This document shows positions 1 through 7,124 of a DNA stretch of 64,000 nt, in pieces; position 1 is the first letter of the stretch; each line of letters starts with the position of its first letter. The notes beneath the pieces are model-generated. The model saw nothing but the letters and a program-made list of their open reading frames with translations, made no database searches and had not been told where the DNA came from. The stretch comes from Pseudomonas taetrolens (GTDB taxonomy: Bacteria; Pseudomonadota; Gammaproteobacteria; Pseudomonadales; Pseudomonadaceae). The translations under genes were made by a program, and so were the position numbers. The stretch is taken from NCBI RefSeq assembly GCF_900475285.1, contig NZ_LS483370.1, forward strand, positions 3,238,001 through 3,302,000. Reading direction: 5' to 3'.

Positions 1-210
1 CATCAAGGCAATCAGCGGCGACACCACCACCGCCAGGCCCTCACGCAGCAACGCCGGCACCTGGAAGCACAGGGATTTGCCGCCGCCGGTGGGCATCAGC
101 ACCAAAGCGTCGCCACCACTGGCCACGCGCTCAATAATGTCACCCTGGCGGCCACGGAAACTGTCGTAGCCGAAGATGTCTTTGAGTACGCGTTGAGCCT
201 GTTCGAGCAT
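1..210 (-). CDS. recQ: ATP-dependent DNA helicase RecQ, N-terminal fragment
   Basis: The first 70 codons of a RecQ helicase, a 3'-5' DNA helicase of recombination and repair; the rest lies beyond the left edge. The translation starts MLEQAQRVLKDIFGYDSF, then has the Q-motif-like FRGRQGDII and the Walker A stretch LMPTGGGKSLCFQVPAL (about residues 38-54), followed by VVVSPLIALM, all characteristic of RecQ. The start is the ATG whose complement is at 208-210. The gene is divergent from the YecA-family gene; the 272 bases between them hold both promoters. The call rests on the N-terminal helicase motifs only. Confidence 0.9.
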   Translation of the reverse strand, partial: MLEQAQRVLKDIFGYDSFRGRQGDIIERVASGGDALVLMPTGGGKSLCFQVPALLREGLAVVVSPLIALM

Positions 211-482
211 AGAAACTCCAGAAATCGCCGAAACACCCCTGCGCGGGCGTGATCCGGCGCGGCCACAGGCCCGTCTGAAGGCATGGGCGCAAAGCGCAGG
301 ATCCGCCGCATTGGCTGCAGGGCATCACAAAACGCGGCAGTATACCCGAGCCCTCTCCTGCGCAGGGCGCTGTAATTGCCCTGCCGATCACCGGGAAGTA
401 ACAGCAAATGTGCCCTGCGGCTGGCTTGGGCGCTCAAGAAAGCCTAGAATTCGCTATCGTTTATTTACTAGGTAGCACATTA

Positions 483-1070
483 ATGTCCTTCGCTGAGCAA
501 CTAACCCGCCTGCAAGCCTTCCTCGACGCCGACGAGCTGCATGACGAGGCGCTGGACTACGTGGCCACCCACGGCTACCTGACCGCCCTTTCCATCTGTT
601 CCGAGGTCGTACCTGAGCGTGAGTGGATCGATGCGATCTTCTCCGAAGCACCACACTACAAGGACGACGCCCAGCGTGCCGAAATCGAAGGCACCCTGAT
701 CCAGCTCAAGGCCCACATCGCACGCCAACTGGCGTCTGACGAAGAATTCGAGCTGCCGTGCGATCTGGACCTGGGCGACGAGCCGGATGATTCCGACTTG
801 CGCGGCTGGTGTGTCGGTTTCATGGAAGGCGTATTCATGCGCGAAGCGGCCTGGTTCGAAACCGCCGAAGAAGAAGTCAGCGAAATGCTGTTGCCGATCA
901 TGGTCGGTTCGGGCCTGTTCGATGACCAGCCTGAGTTCTCCGACATCGCCCAGGATGCCAACCTGATGGACGACATGATCGTTCAGATCCCGGAAGCGCT
1001 GACCGCCCTGTACCTGCTGTGCAATGCACCTGACGAGAAACCGGCGATCCTCAAGCCACGTCACCACTGA
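483..1070 (+). CDS. YecA/UPF0149 family protein
   Basis: A 195-residue acidic protein of the YecA/YgfB (UPF0149) family, function not established. The start chosen is the ATG at 483 (MSFAEQLTRLQAFLD); an upstream in-frame start would add 25 residues that run through the promoter region. Family features are the helical N-terminus with HDEALDYVATHGYLTAL and the central GWCVGFMEGV segment. It lacks the cysteine-rich SEC-C zinc tail found in some YecA proteins and ends in KPRHH. A TAGAAT hexamer at 445-450 is a plausible -10. Only 6 bases separate its stop from the next gene, so the two are probably co-transcribed. Confidence 0.8.
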   Translation: MSFAEQLTRLQAFLDADELHDEALDYVATHGYLTALSICSEVVPEREWIDAIFSEAPHYKDDAQRAEIEGTLIQLKAHIARQLASDEEFELPCDLDLGDEPDDSDLRGWCVGFMEGVFMREAAWFETAEEEVSEMLLPIMVGSGLFDDQPEFSDIAQDANLMDDMIVQIPEALTALYLLCNAPDEKPAILKPRHH

Positions 1071-1076
1071 TTTTCA

Positions 1077-1475
1077 ATGACCCTACCCTCACCCGGCAAC
1101 CGTTCGCGGTTGCTGCGCTACGCACTGTTTGCCATTGGCTGGCTGAGCGTAGTGCTGGGGGTTATCGGGATCTTCCTGCCGGTACTGCCCACGACCCCCT
1201 TTCTGTTGCTGGCGGCCGCGTGCTTCGCCCGCAGTTCCCCGCGCTTTTATCAATGGCTGGTCGAGCACCCGCGGCTCGGGCCATGGATCCGCGACTACCT
1301 TGATGGCAACGGCATCCCGCTCAAGGGCAAGGTCTACGCCATTGGCCTGATGTGGTTGAGCATTGGACTGTCCTGCTACCTGGTGCCTTTACCCTGGGCG
1401 CGTTTTTTTATGCTGACCAGCGCGGTCCTGGTCACGCTCTACATCCTCCGGCAAAAAACCCTCGAAAAACCCTGA
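1077..1475 (+). CDS. YbaN/DUF454 family inner-membrane protein
   Basis: A 132-residue membrane protein of the DUF454 (YbaN) family; function unknown. The N-terminal hydrophobic segment (about residues 14-36) carries the family's GxxGxxLPxLPTTPFLLLAA signature (GVIGIFLPVLPTTPF). A central soluble stretch with RFYQWLVEHPRLGPWIRDY follows, then two more hydrophobic segments (about 85-103 and 107-125). It lies 6 bases after the YecA-family gene and is likely in the same transcript. A REP-type inverted repeat follows the stop. Confidence 0.85.
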   Translation: MTLPSPGNRSRLLRYALFAIGWLSVVLGVIGIFLPVLPTTPFLLLAAACFARSSPRFYQWLVEHPRLGPWIRDYLDGNGIPLKGKVYAIGLMWLSIGLSCYLVPLPWARFFMLTSAVLVTLYILRQKTLEKP

Positions 1476-1495
1476 CCGGCGAAACACACGCCTTG

Positions 1496-1563
1496 TGTAG
1501 CCGCTGCCGCAGGTTGCAATGAGTGCCGAAAGACACCTGTCGCAGCCTCCGGCCGCGGCTACA
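1496..1563. repeat. REP-like inverted repeat, copy 1
   Basis: Two 18-base arms, 1496-1513 (TGTAGCCGCTGCCGCAGG) and 1546-1563, are inverted copies with two mismatches around a 32-base centre. The right arm matches the sequence at 33473-33496 at all but two positions over 23 bases, so this is a repeated element and not just a terminator. It sits between two convergent genes, the usual location of Pseudomonas REPs, and may also act as a terminator. Confidence 0.75.
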
Positions 1564-1578
1564 GGGTTTCAAGCAAAG

Positions 1579-2187
1579 CTATGGGTTGCCATGATTACGC
1601 TGATAGGTTTCGGCGCCCATGGCTTCGATCTGCCCTTCAATCAAAGCTTCGAACGGGCGTAGCAGCGCGGCGAATGAGTTCGGCGCTTCGAGGATTTCAA
1701 GCGCTTGCGTAATGGCTTCCAGGGTCGACAAGGCGCCCGGCCCCGGCGCCTTGCGCAACCGGTAACGCGAGACCGCACCTTCGGGCAAAGTGACCCGCGG
1801 CAACTGCGCCAGCAACGGATTGAGGTGCAACAGCTTGCGTGCCTTGCGCCATGTACCGTCCGGCACCACCAGCAGCAGCGGCAGATCTGGTCCGGACCCG
1901 GTCTCGGTCTCGGTCTCGATCAGTTGTGCGCCCTCTCCCGGAAACAATAACCGCGCCCGGTACCCCGGCGGGTTGAGCAACGTGGCCAGATCCTCAAACA
2001 CCTCACCCACCCGCAGCTCGGCATTGCTAAGCCCCAAGGCTGCCAACCGCGCCGTGTTCAATGCGTGGCCGACTTCACTCGGATGCTGCAACAGCAAGAC
2101 CCGGGTGCGACTTTCCAGGCACGGGATCAACTCGCACAAACAATGGGTTTGTGGACGCAAGCAGCGCGGACACTGGATTCTGGACAT
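1579..2187 (-). CDS. tapT: tRNA-uridine aminocarboxypropyltransferase (DTW domain)
   Basis: A 202-residue DTW-domain protein like E. coli TapT (YfiP), which transfers the 3-amino-3-carboxypropyl group of S-adenosylmethionine to a uridine of the tRNA variable loop (acp3U47). An N-terminal zinc-type cluster Cys6-x2-Cys9-x6-Cys16-x-Cys18 is followed by QHPSEVGHALNTARL and the signature as DGTWRKARKLL (Asp110 to Trp113), with G in the first D-T gap of the usual DTW; then SRYRLRKAP. I chose the ATG at 2187; a TTG at 2208 would overlap the stop of the upstream LysR gene, and the two are probably translated from one mRNA. A three-fold GGTCTC repeat encodes ETETET. Confidence 0.88.
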   Translation of the reverse strand: MSRIQCPRCLRPQTHCLCELIPCLESRTRVLLLQHPSEVGHALNTARLAALGLSNAELRVGEVFEDLATLLNPPGYRARLLFPGEGAQLIETETETGSGPDLPLLLVVPDGTWRKARKLLHLNPLLAQLPRVTLPEGAVSRYRLRKAPGPGALSTLEAITQALEILEAPNSFAALLRPFEALIEGQIEAMGAETYQRNHGNP

Positions 2188-2204
2188 GGAATGGAAACGC
2201 TCGT

Positions 2205-3098
2205 TCAAGGTTTATTAAGCTGCGCTTTAAGCAGGTCGCGAAAGGTCTGAATCAACGGCTCGCGACTGCGGCCCCGGCGCACGATCATCGAAAACGGCGC
2301 TTGATAACCGAAGGTTGCAGGCAGCAACACACGCAAGTCGCCCTTCTCCACCCAGGGCTCGGCATAGTGCTCGGGCAAATAGCCAATGTAAGCGCCCGAG
2401 AGCACCAGAATCAGCTGTGCCTCCATGCTATCGACCGTCGCCGCGCTGTGCTTGAAGCCATGCCGAGCCAATTCGGCCTGGCTCCAGTAGCCACGCCCGA
2501 CCATGCGCTGTTGTGTAATCAATGGCTCGGGGATGCGCCGCTCACTGAACAACGGATGGCGGTTGCTGCAATACAACCAGTGCTGTTCGCGGTACAGCGG
2601 CTGATAGACAAGGCCGCTCATGCGCGATGAAAACGCGCCAATGGCCAGATCCAGGCGGTTGTCTTGTACCCCCAATTGCAGCTCGTATGGGCTCATGACC
2701 GACAAATGCAAATGCACCGCCGGATGTTCCTGACTGTAGGCACCAATGGCTTCGGCAAAGGGCAATGCATTGTCACTCACGGTCGAGTCGATCACGCCCA
2801 GATTCAAAGTACCGCGCAGCTCGCCTTTGAGCGCCGCCGCATACTGCTCGAAACCTTCCAGCTCACCCAGCAACCGCAGGGTTTCCTGATGGAACAGCTC
2901 GCCCTTGCTGGTCAGGCTGAACCCGCCCCGCCCGCGATGGCACAACACCAGCCCCAGATTGGCTTCGAGCTGACTCATGTAGGTGCTGATCGCCGACGTC
3001 GAGAGGTTGAGCGCCTGCTGCGCATTGGCAAAACCCTGATGCCTGACCACGCTGGCGAAAATGCGCAATAGTTTGAGATCGGGTAAAGCACTGGCCAT
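2205..3098 (-). CDS. gbuR: LysR-family regulator of guanidinobutyrate use (GbuR-like)
   Basis: A 297-residue LysR-type regulator. The N-terminal winged helix (residues about 8-66, LLRIFASVVRHQGFANAQQAL then STSAISTYMSQLEANLGLVL) is followed by an effector-binding domain. It is divergent from gbuA with 200 bases between the two starts, and a 24-bp dyad sits in that gap. This matches the known arrangement in P. aeruginosa, where a LysR protein activates guanidinobutyrase. The ligand is inferred from context as 4-guanidinobutyrate or a related guanidino acid. The name depends on synteny and could be wrong if a different LysR gene has taken this position. Confidence 0.75.
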   Translation of the reverse strand: MASALPDLKLLRIFASVVRHQGFANAQQALNLSTSAISTYMSQLEANLGLVLCHRGRGGFSLTSKGELFHQETLRLLGELEGFEQYAAALKGELRGTLNLGVIDSTVSDNALPFAEAIGAYSQEHPAVHLHLSVMSPYELQLGVQDNRLDLAIGAFSSRMSGLVYQPLYREQHWLYCSNRHPLFSERRIPEPLITQQRMVGRGYWSQAELARHGFKHSAATVDSMEAQLILVLSGAYIGYLPEHYAEPWVEKGDLRVLLPATFGYQAPFSMIVRRGRSREPLIQTFRDLLKAQLNKP

Positions 3099-3191
3099 AG
3101 AGAGCTCACTGATCCTGTCGGCGTTAGCATGTATGCGCCTTCAGGGTATTGGCATGAATTCGATAACCGGAGTCTAACGCCTACCACCGCA

Positions 3192-3215
3192 TTAGTTTAG
3201 AAAAACCTGAACTAA
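3192..3215. promoter_or_regulatory. Probable LysR-type operator between gbuR and gbuA
   Basis: The arms TTAGTTTAG (3192-3200) and CTGAACTAA (3207-3215) form a 9-bp inverted repeat with a single mismatch around AAAAAC. It is the strongest dyad in the divergent intergenic region. If CAGAAT at 3256-3261 is the gbuA -10, the dyad centre lies about 65 bases before transcription start, the usual recognition site of LysR regulators. The -10 assignment is inference. Confidence 0.55.
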
Positions 3216-3298
3216 GTATTTGCCCACAGGGATTCTTCCCGCCTCATGCCTTTCGCAGAATCGGTCGCCATAACCACAACAAACGACGAGGCTATCCC

Positions 3299-4249
3299 GT
3301 GGAAAAAATCCTTCACCAACCACTGGGCGGTAATGAAATGCCGCGCTTCGCCGGCATCGCCACCATGATGCGGCTACCCCACTTGCAATCGGCCAAAGGC
3401 CTGGACGCCGCGTTTATCGGCGTGCCACTGGATATCGGCACCTCACTGCGGCCCGGTACACGTTTTGGCCCCCGTGAAATCCGCGCCGAGTCGGTCATGA
3501 TTCGCCCCTACAACATGGCAACCGGCGCCGCACCGTTCGACTCCCTGTCGGTGGCTGACATCGGCGATGTGGCAATCAACACCTTCAACCTGCTGGATGC
3601 GGTCCGCATCATCGAAGAGTCGTACCACGAGATTCTTGAGCATGATGTGATCCCCCTGACCCTGGGCGGCGACCACACCATCACCCTGCCGATCCTGCGG
3701 GCGATCCACAAGAAACACGGCAAGGTTGGCCTGGTGCATATCGACGCCCACGCCGATGTAAACGACCACATGTTTGGCGAGAAAATCGCCCACGGCACCA
3801 CCTTCCGCCGCGCCGTGGAAGAAGGTCTGCTGGACTGTGACCGCGTGGTGCAAATCGGCCTGCGAGCCCAGGGCTATACCGCTGAAGACTTCAACTGGTG
3901 CCGCAAACAGGGTTTTCGCGTGGTCCAGGCCGAAGAGTGCTGGCATAAATCCCTGGCACCGCTCATGGCCGAAGTGCGTGAAAAGGTCGGCAATGGCCCG
4001 GTATACCTGAGCTTTGATATCGACGGCATCGACCCGGCGTGGGCACCCGGCACCGGAACCCCGGAAATCGGCGGCCTGACCACGATTCAGGCGATGGAAA
4101 TCATCCGCGGCTGTCAGGGCCTCGACCTGGTCGGGTGCGATCTGGTAGAAGTCTCGCCGCCGTTCGACACCACCGGCAACACCTCATTACTGGGCGCCAA
4201 TCTGCTCTACGAAATGCTCTGCGTGCTGCCCGGCGTCGTGCATCGATAA
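3299..4249 (+). CDS. gbuA: Guanidinobutyrase (agmatinase/ureohydrolase family)
   Basis: A 316-residue manganese ureohydrolase that should hydrolyse 4-guanidinobutyrate to 4-aminobutyrate and urea in the cytosol. The di-metal ligands are visible: His126 in GGDHT, Asp149/His151/Asp153 in HIDAHADVN, and Asp240/Asp242 in SFDIDGIDP, followed by GTGTPEIGG. The N-terminus (LHQPLGGNEMPRFAGIATMM) resembles P. aeruginosa GbuA as I remember it, more than guanidinopropionase GpuA or biosynthetic SpeB. A LysR regulator upstream and a sodium:solute symporter 101 bases downstream support a catabolic role. Agmatinase activity cannot be excluded from sequence alone. Confidence 0.88.
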   Translation: MEKILHQPLGGNEMPRFAGIATMMRLPHLQSAKGLDAAFIGVPLDIGTSLRPGTRFGPREIRAESVMIRPYNMATGAAPFDSLSVADIGDVAINTFNLLDAVRIIEESYHEILEHDVIPLTLGGDHTITLPILRAIHKKHGKVGLVHIDAHADVNDHMFGEKIAHGTTFRRAVEEGLLDCDRVVQIGLRAQGYTAEDFNWCRKQGFRVVQAEECWHKSLAPLMAEVREKVGNGPVYLSFDIDGIDPAWAPGTGTPEIGGLTTIQAMEIIRGCQGLDLVGCDLVEVSPPFDTTGNTSLLGANLLYEMLCVLPGVVHR

Positions 4250-4350
4250 GGACGTTCCACCGGTGCTATCAAGTCCTGGACTTGAAAGCACCGCGCCACA
4301 CCCGCGTGACTAGCAGCATTCATAAAAACAAAAATCGGAGACTCGCCATC

Positions 4351-5730
4351 ATGGCTTTAGATCTACTGGTCGTCCTTATTTACGCCGCTGCAATGCTAGT
4401 GCTCGGTTACTACGGCATGCGCAAGGCAAAAACCCACGAAGATTACCTGGTCGCCGGGCGCAACCTGGGACCGACACTCTACATGGGCACCATGGCCGCC
4501 ACCGTACTCGGCGGCGCGTCGACCGTGGGCACCGTGCGCCTGGGGTATGTGCACGGTATTTCGGGCTTCTGGCTGTGTGCCGCGCTGGGCTGCGGGATCA
4601 TCGCGCTCAACCTGTTCCTGGCCAAGCCGCTGCTCAAGCTGAAGATATTCACTGTCACCCAGGTCCTGGAGAAGCGTTACAACCCCATGGCGCGTCAGGC
4701 CAGTGCAATCATTATGCTGGCCTATGCGCTGATGATTGGCGTGACCTCGATCCTGGCCATCGGCACAGTGCTGGAAGTGCTGTTCGACCTGCCTTTCTGG
4801 ATCTCGGTGTTGCTCGGCGGCGGTGTAGTGGTGGTGTATTCGACCATCGGCGGCATGTGGTCACTGACCTTGACCGACATTGTCCAATTCGTGATCAAGA
4901 CCGTGGGCCTGATGTTTGTCCTGCTGCCGATCTGCCTGTACCGCGTCGGTGGCTGGGACGAACTGGTGAGCAAGTTGCCCGCGTCCAGCTTCAACTTCAC
5001 CCAGATCGGCTGGGACACGATCATCACCTACTTCCTGATTTACTTCTTCGGCATCCTGATCGGCCAGGATATCTGGCAGCGAGTGTTTACCGCCAAGACC
5101 GCCAGGGTCGCCAAGTACGCCGGCACATTCGCCGGGTTCTATTGCATCCTCTACGGTCTGACCTGTGCATTGATCGGCATGGCGGCGCATGTGCTGCTGC
5201 CTGACCTGGACAACGTCAACAACGCCTTCGCCGCCATCGTCAAGGCATCCCTGCCTGACGGCATTCGCGGGCTCGTGATCGCTGCTGCCCTGGCCGCCAT
5301 GATGTCGACCGCCAGCGCCGGCTTGCTGGCCGCATCCACGGTACTGACTGAAGACCTGCTGCCAAAGCTGCGCGGTGGCAAACAGTCGAGTCTCAAGGTT
5401 AACCGGCTGTTTACTCTGCTGACGGGGTTTGTGGTGCTGGCAATCGCTCTGGTGGTCAATGATGTGATCAGCGCCCTCACCCTGGCCTATAACCTGCTGG
5501 TCGGCGGTATGCTGGTGCCATTGATCGGGGCCATTTACTGGAAACGCGCCACCACCGCAGGCGCCATTACCAGCATGAGCCTGGGGTTTATCACCGCACT
5601 GGTCTTTATGTTCAAGGATGGGCTGGACGCCAATACGCCGATTTACTACAGCCTGGCGGTGGCGTTGATCAGTTTTATCGTGGTCAGCCTGATGAATCGG
5701 CGCCCCGCCCCAGCGGTCAGCGTCGCCTGA
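4351..5730 (+). CDS. Sodium:solute symporter, probable guanidino-compound importer
   Basis: A 459-residue integral membrane protein of the sodium:solute symporter (SSS) family with about 12-13 transmembrane segments. It opens MALDLLVVLIYAAAMLVLGY, followed by the conserved DYLVAGRNLG stretch and TMAATVLGGASTVG. The start is the ATG at 4351, preceded by GGAG; a longer in-frame start would overlap gbuA. The position directly after gbuA and before a good terminator suggests the two form one unit, the symporter importing 4-guanidinobutyrate or a similar compound. The substrate is inferred. Confidence 0.85.
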   Translation: MALDLLVVLIYAAAMLVLGYYGMRKAKTHEDYLVAGRNLGPTLYMGTMAATVLGGASTVGTVRLGYVHGISGFWLCAALGCGIIALNLFLAKPLLKLKIFTVTQVLEKRYNPMARQASAIIMLAYALMIGVTSILAIGTVLEVLFDLPFWISVLLGGGVVVVYSTIGGMWSLTLTDIVQFVIKTVGLMFVLLPICLYRVGGWDELVSKLPASSFNFTQIGWDTIITYFLIYFFGILIGQDIWQRVFTAKTARVAKYAGTFAGFYCILYGLTCALIGMAAHVLLPDLDNVNNAFAAIVKASLPDGIRGLVIAAALAAMMSTASAGLLAASTVLTEDLLPKLRGGKQSSLKVNRLFTLLTGFVVLAIALVVNDVISALTLAYNLLVGGMLVPLIGAIYWKRATTAGAITSMSLGFITALVFMFKDGLDANTPIYYSLAVALISFIVVSLMNRRPAPAVSVA

Positions 5731-5758
5731 TCAATACGTGAGGAATGTTTGTCTCAGC

Positions 5759-5792
5759 GGGTACGACGTCGGAGGTCGTACCCGTTTTTTTT
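5759..5792 (+). terminator. Rho-independent terminator after the symporter gene
   Basis: A perfect 9-bp stem (GGGTACGAC at 5759-5767 with GTCGTACCC at 5775-5783), a 7-base loop, then G and eight Ts. Confidence 0.92.
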
Positions 5793-5865
5793 ACAACTCG
5801 ACCTCCCTTCGGACAAAGGATCAAAAGAAGGCGTAGCGACCCGTGTGCAGCGTTATCCCCCCGCC

Positions 5866-5991
5866 TTACCGGCGACGTTGCGGATGACGACGCGGATCCT
5901 CGACAGGAATCGGCACAGGTTGCAGTGGCGGCTCGATCAAGCCAAGCGCAACGCCAACGTCATGGAGCCAGGTTTGCAATTTGTCTTTCAT
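5866..5991 (-). CDS. 41-residue small protein; sicX/PA1414-like locus
   Basis: A short reading frame, missed at usual length cut-offs, preceded by a very strong ribosome binding site (AAGGGGG six bases before the ATG). The peptide begins MKDKLQTWLHDVGVALGLIE, an amphipathic helix, then a Pro-rich stretch PPLQPVPIPV and a basic tail DPRRHPQRRR. From memory, P. aeruginosa carries the small gene PA1414, re-described as the low-oxygen-induced small RNA SicX that controls anaerobic ubiquinone synthesis, a few genes from gbuA. The locus here is likewise next to gbuA and has an Anr-like promoter. I therefore infer a homologous locus that may act as RNA, peptide or both. Protein identity to PA1414 was not checked. 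Confidence 0.7.
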   Translation of the reverse strand: MKDKLQTWLHDVGVALGLIEPPLQPVPIPVEDPRRHPQRRR

Positions 5992-6045
5992 ATATCCCCC
6001 TTGGGGTAACACCGGCGACGGGAATTCTGTGGTCGCTTCGTACAG

Positions 6046-6086
6046 ATAATAGCCCTAACTCCTACGCAATGCTTGCCGGAAGTCAA
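6046..6086 (-). promoter_or_regulatory. Anr/FNR-type promoter of the small gene at 5866-5991
   Basis: On the minus strand TTGACTTCCGGCAA (6086 to 6073) matches the FNR/Anr core TTGA-N6-TCAA at seven of eight bases. A TATTAT hexamer follows at 6051-6046. With the start of transcription seven bases after that -10, the box is centred near -40.5, within a base of the classic class II activator position (-41.5). No other function for the spacer is apparent. Confidence 0.5.
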
Positions 6087-6118
6087 TGAACTTTAGGCTA
6101 ACGCCTTACAAATCAGAC

Positions 6119-7021
6119 TCAGCCCAATGCGTGAAGTTGCGTGCCCGGGCCGCCGTTTTGCAGCGGCTGCGCTTGCTGTAGCTCGATCCAGGCATTCAGG
6201 TTGGCGCCCATCATGCCTTTTCGCCACATCAGCCATGTTGTGGCTTGTGAAAAAGGTTGTTGCAAAGCATGTACGCTGACATTTTCACGTCCCGGCAAAC
6301 TGGCCAGCATCGAAGCCGGCATCAGCGCCACACCCGAACCGGCTACCACACACGCCAACATGCCTTGATAGGACTCTATCTCCATAACCCTGCCCATGGC
6401 GGCACGATCACTGGCGTACCAGGCCTCAAGACGAGCCCGATACGAACAGCCCTGTCGAAAGGTGAACACCTCCAGGCCCTGCACATCCCGAGCACGGGTG
6501 ATCGGTGAGTGATCCAGATCACTGATCAGTACCAGGTGCTCCTCGCAAAACTCAATACCGTCCAGCCCGGCCAGCTCCAGTGGCCCATCCACCAGCGCGG
6601 CGTCCAGACGGCCGGTCAGCAAGCCTTCAAGCAACTCCCCGCTCGGAGCCGATTGCACATGCAGGTTCACCGCCGGATAAGTCCGGTGATAGTGCGCCAG
6701 CAACCCTGGCAAATGAATTGCTGCCGTACTGTACATCGTGCCCAGCGTGAACTTGCCAGACGGCACTCCACCTTGCACGGCAGCCAGGGCTTCGTCGTGG
6801 AGAGCAAACAGGCGCGCGGTGTAATCCAGCAACACCTGACCGGCCGGGGATAACTGCAAGCGCTGACGCTCGCGCATGAAGAGTTCGATGCCCATCTGCT
6901 CTTCAAGTTGCTTCAGACGGGTCGACAGGTTGGAAGGGACTCGATGCAGACGCTCAGCCGCACGGGTGACAGAACCTTCTTCGGCCACGGCCTGGAAAAT
7001 CCGCAATTGACTGAACTCCAC
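6119..7021 (-). CDS. LysR-family transcriptional regulator (PtrR-like)
   Basis: A 300-residue LysR protein. I place the start at the GTG at 7021 (MEFSQLRIFQAVAEEGSVT) because GGAG lies seven bases upstream; a TTG four codons earlier is less likely. The helix-turn-helix spans about residues 3-60 (VTRAAERLHRVPSNLSTRLKQ). The RVPSNLSTR recognition helix is of the type seen in the Pseudomonas regulator called PtrR, linked by comparative genomics to putrescine use. It is divergent from an MFS transporter 103 bases away, its likely target. The effector is unknown and the PtrR assignment is tentative. Confidence 0.85.
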   Translation of the reverse strand: MEFSQLRIFQAVAEEGSVTRAAERLHRVPSNLSTRLKQLEEQMGIELFMRERQRLQLSPAGQVLLDYTARLFALHDEALAAVQGGVPSGKFTLGTMYSTAAIHLPGLLAHYHRTYPAVNLHVQSAPSGELLEGLLTGRLDAALVDGPLELAGLDGIEFCEEHLVLISDLDHSPITRARDVQGLEVFTFRQGCSYRARLEAWYASDRAAMGRVMEIESYQGMLACVVAGSGVALMPASMLASLPGRENVSVHALQQPFSQATTWLMWRKGMMGANLNAWIELQQAQPLQNGGPGTQLHALG

Positions 7022-7124
7022 GATATTCTCCAAAACAGAACAAGTATCTCACTATTATTCATTTTTAAAGAAAGTCAATAACCTCTAGCCTGACGGTCTC
7101 TGATTTCTCCCAGGAACCCGCAGC

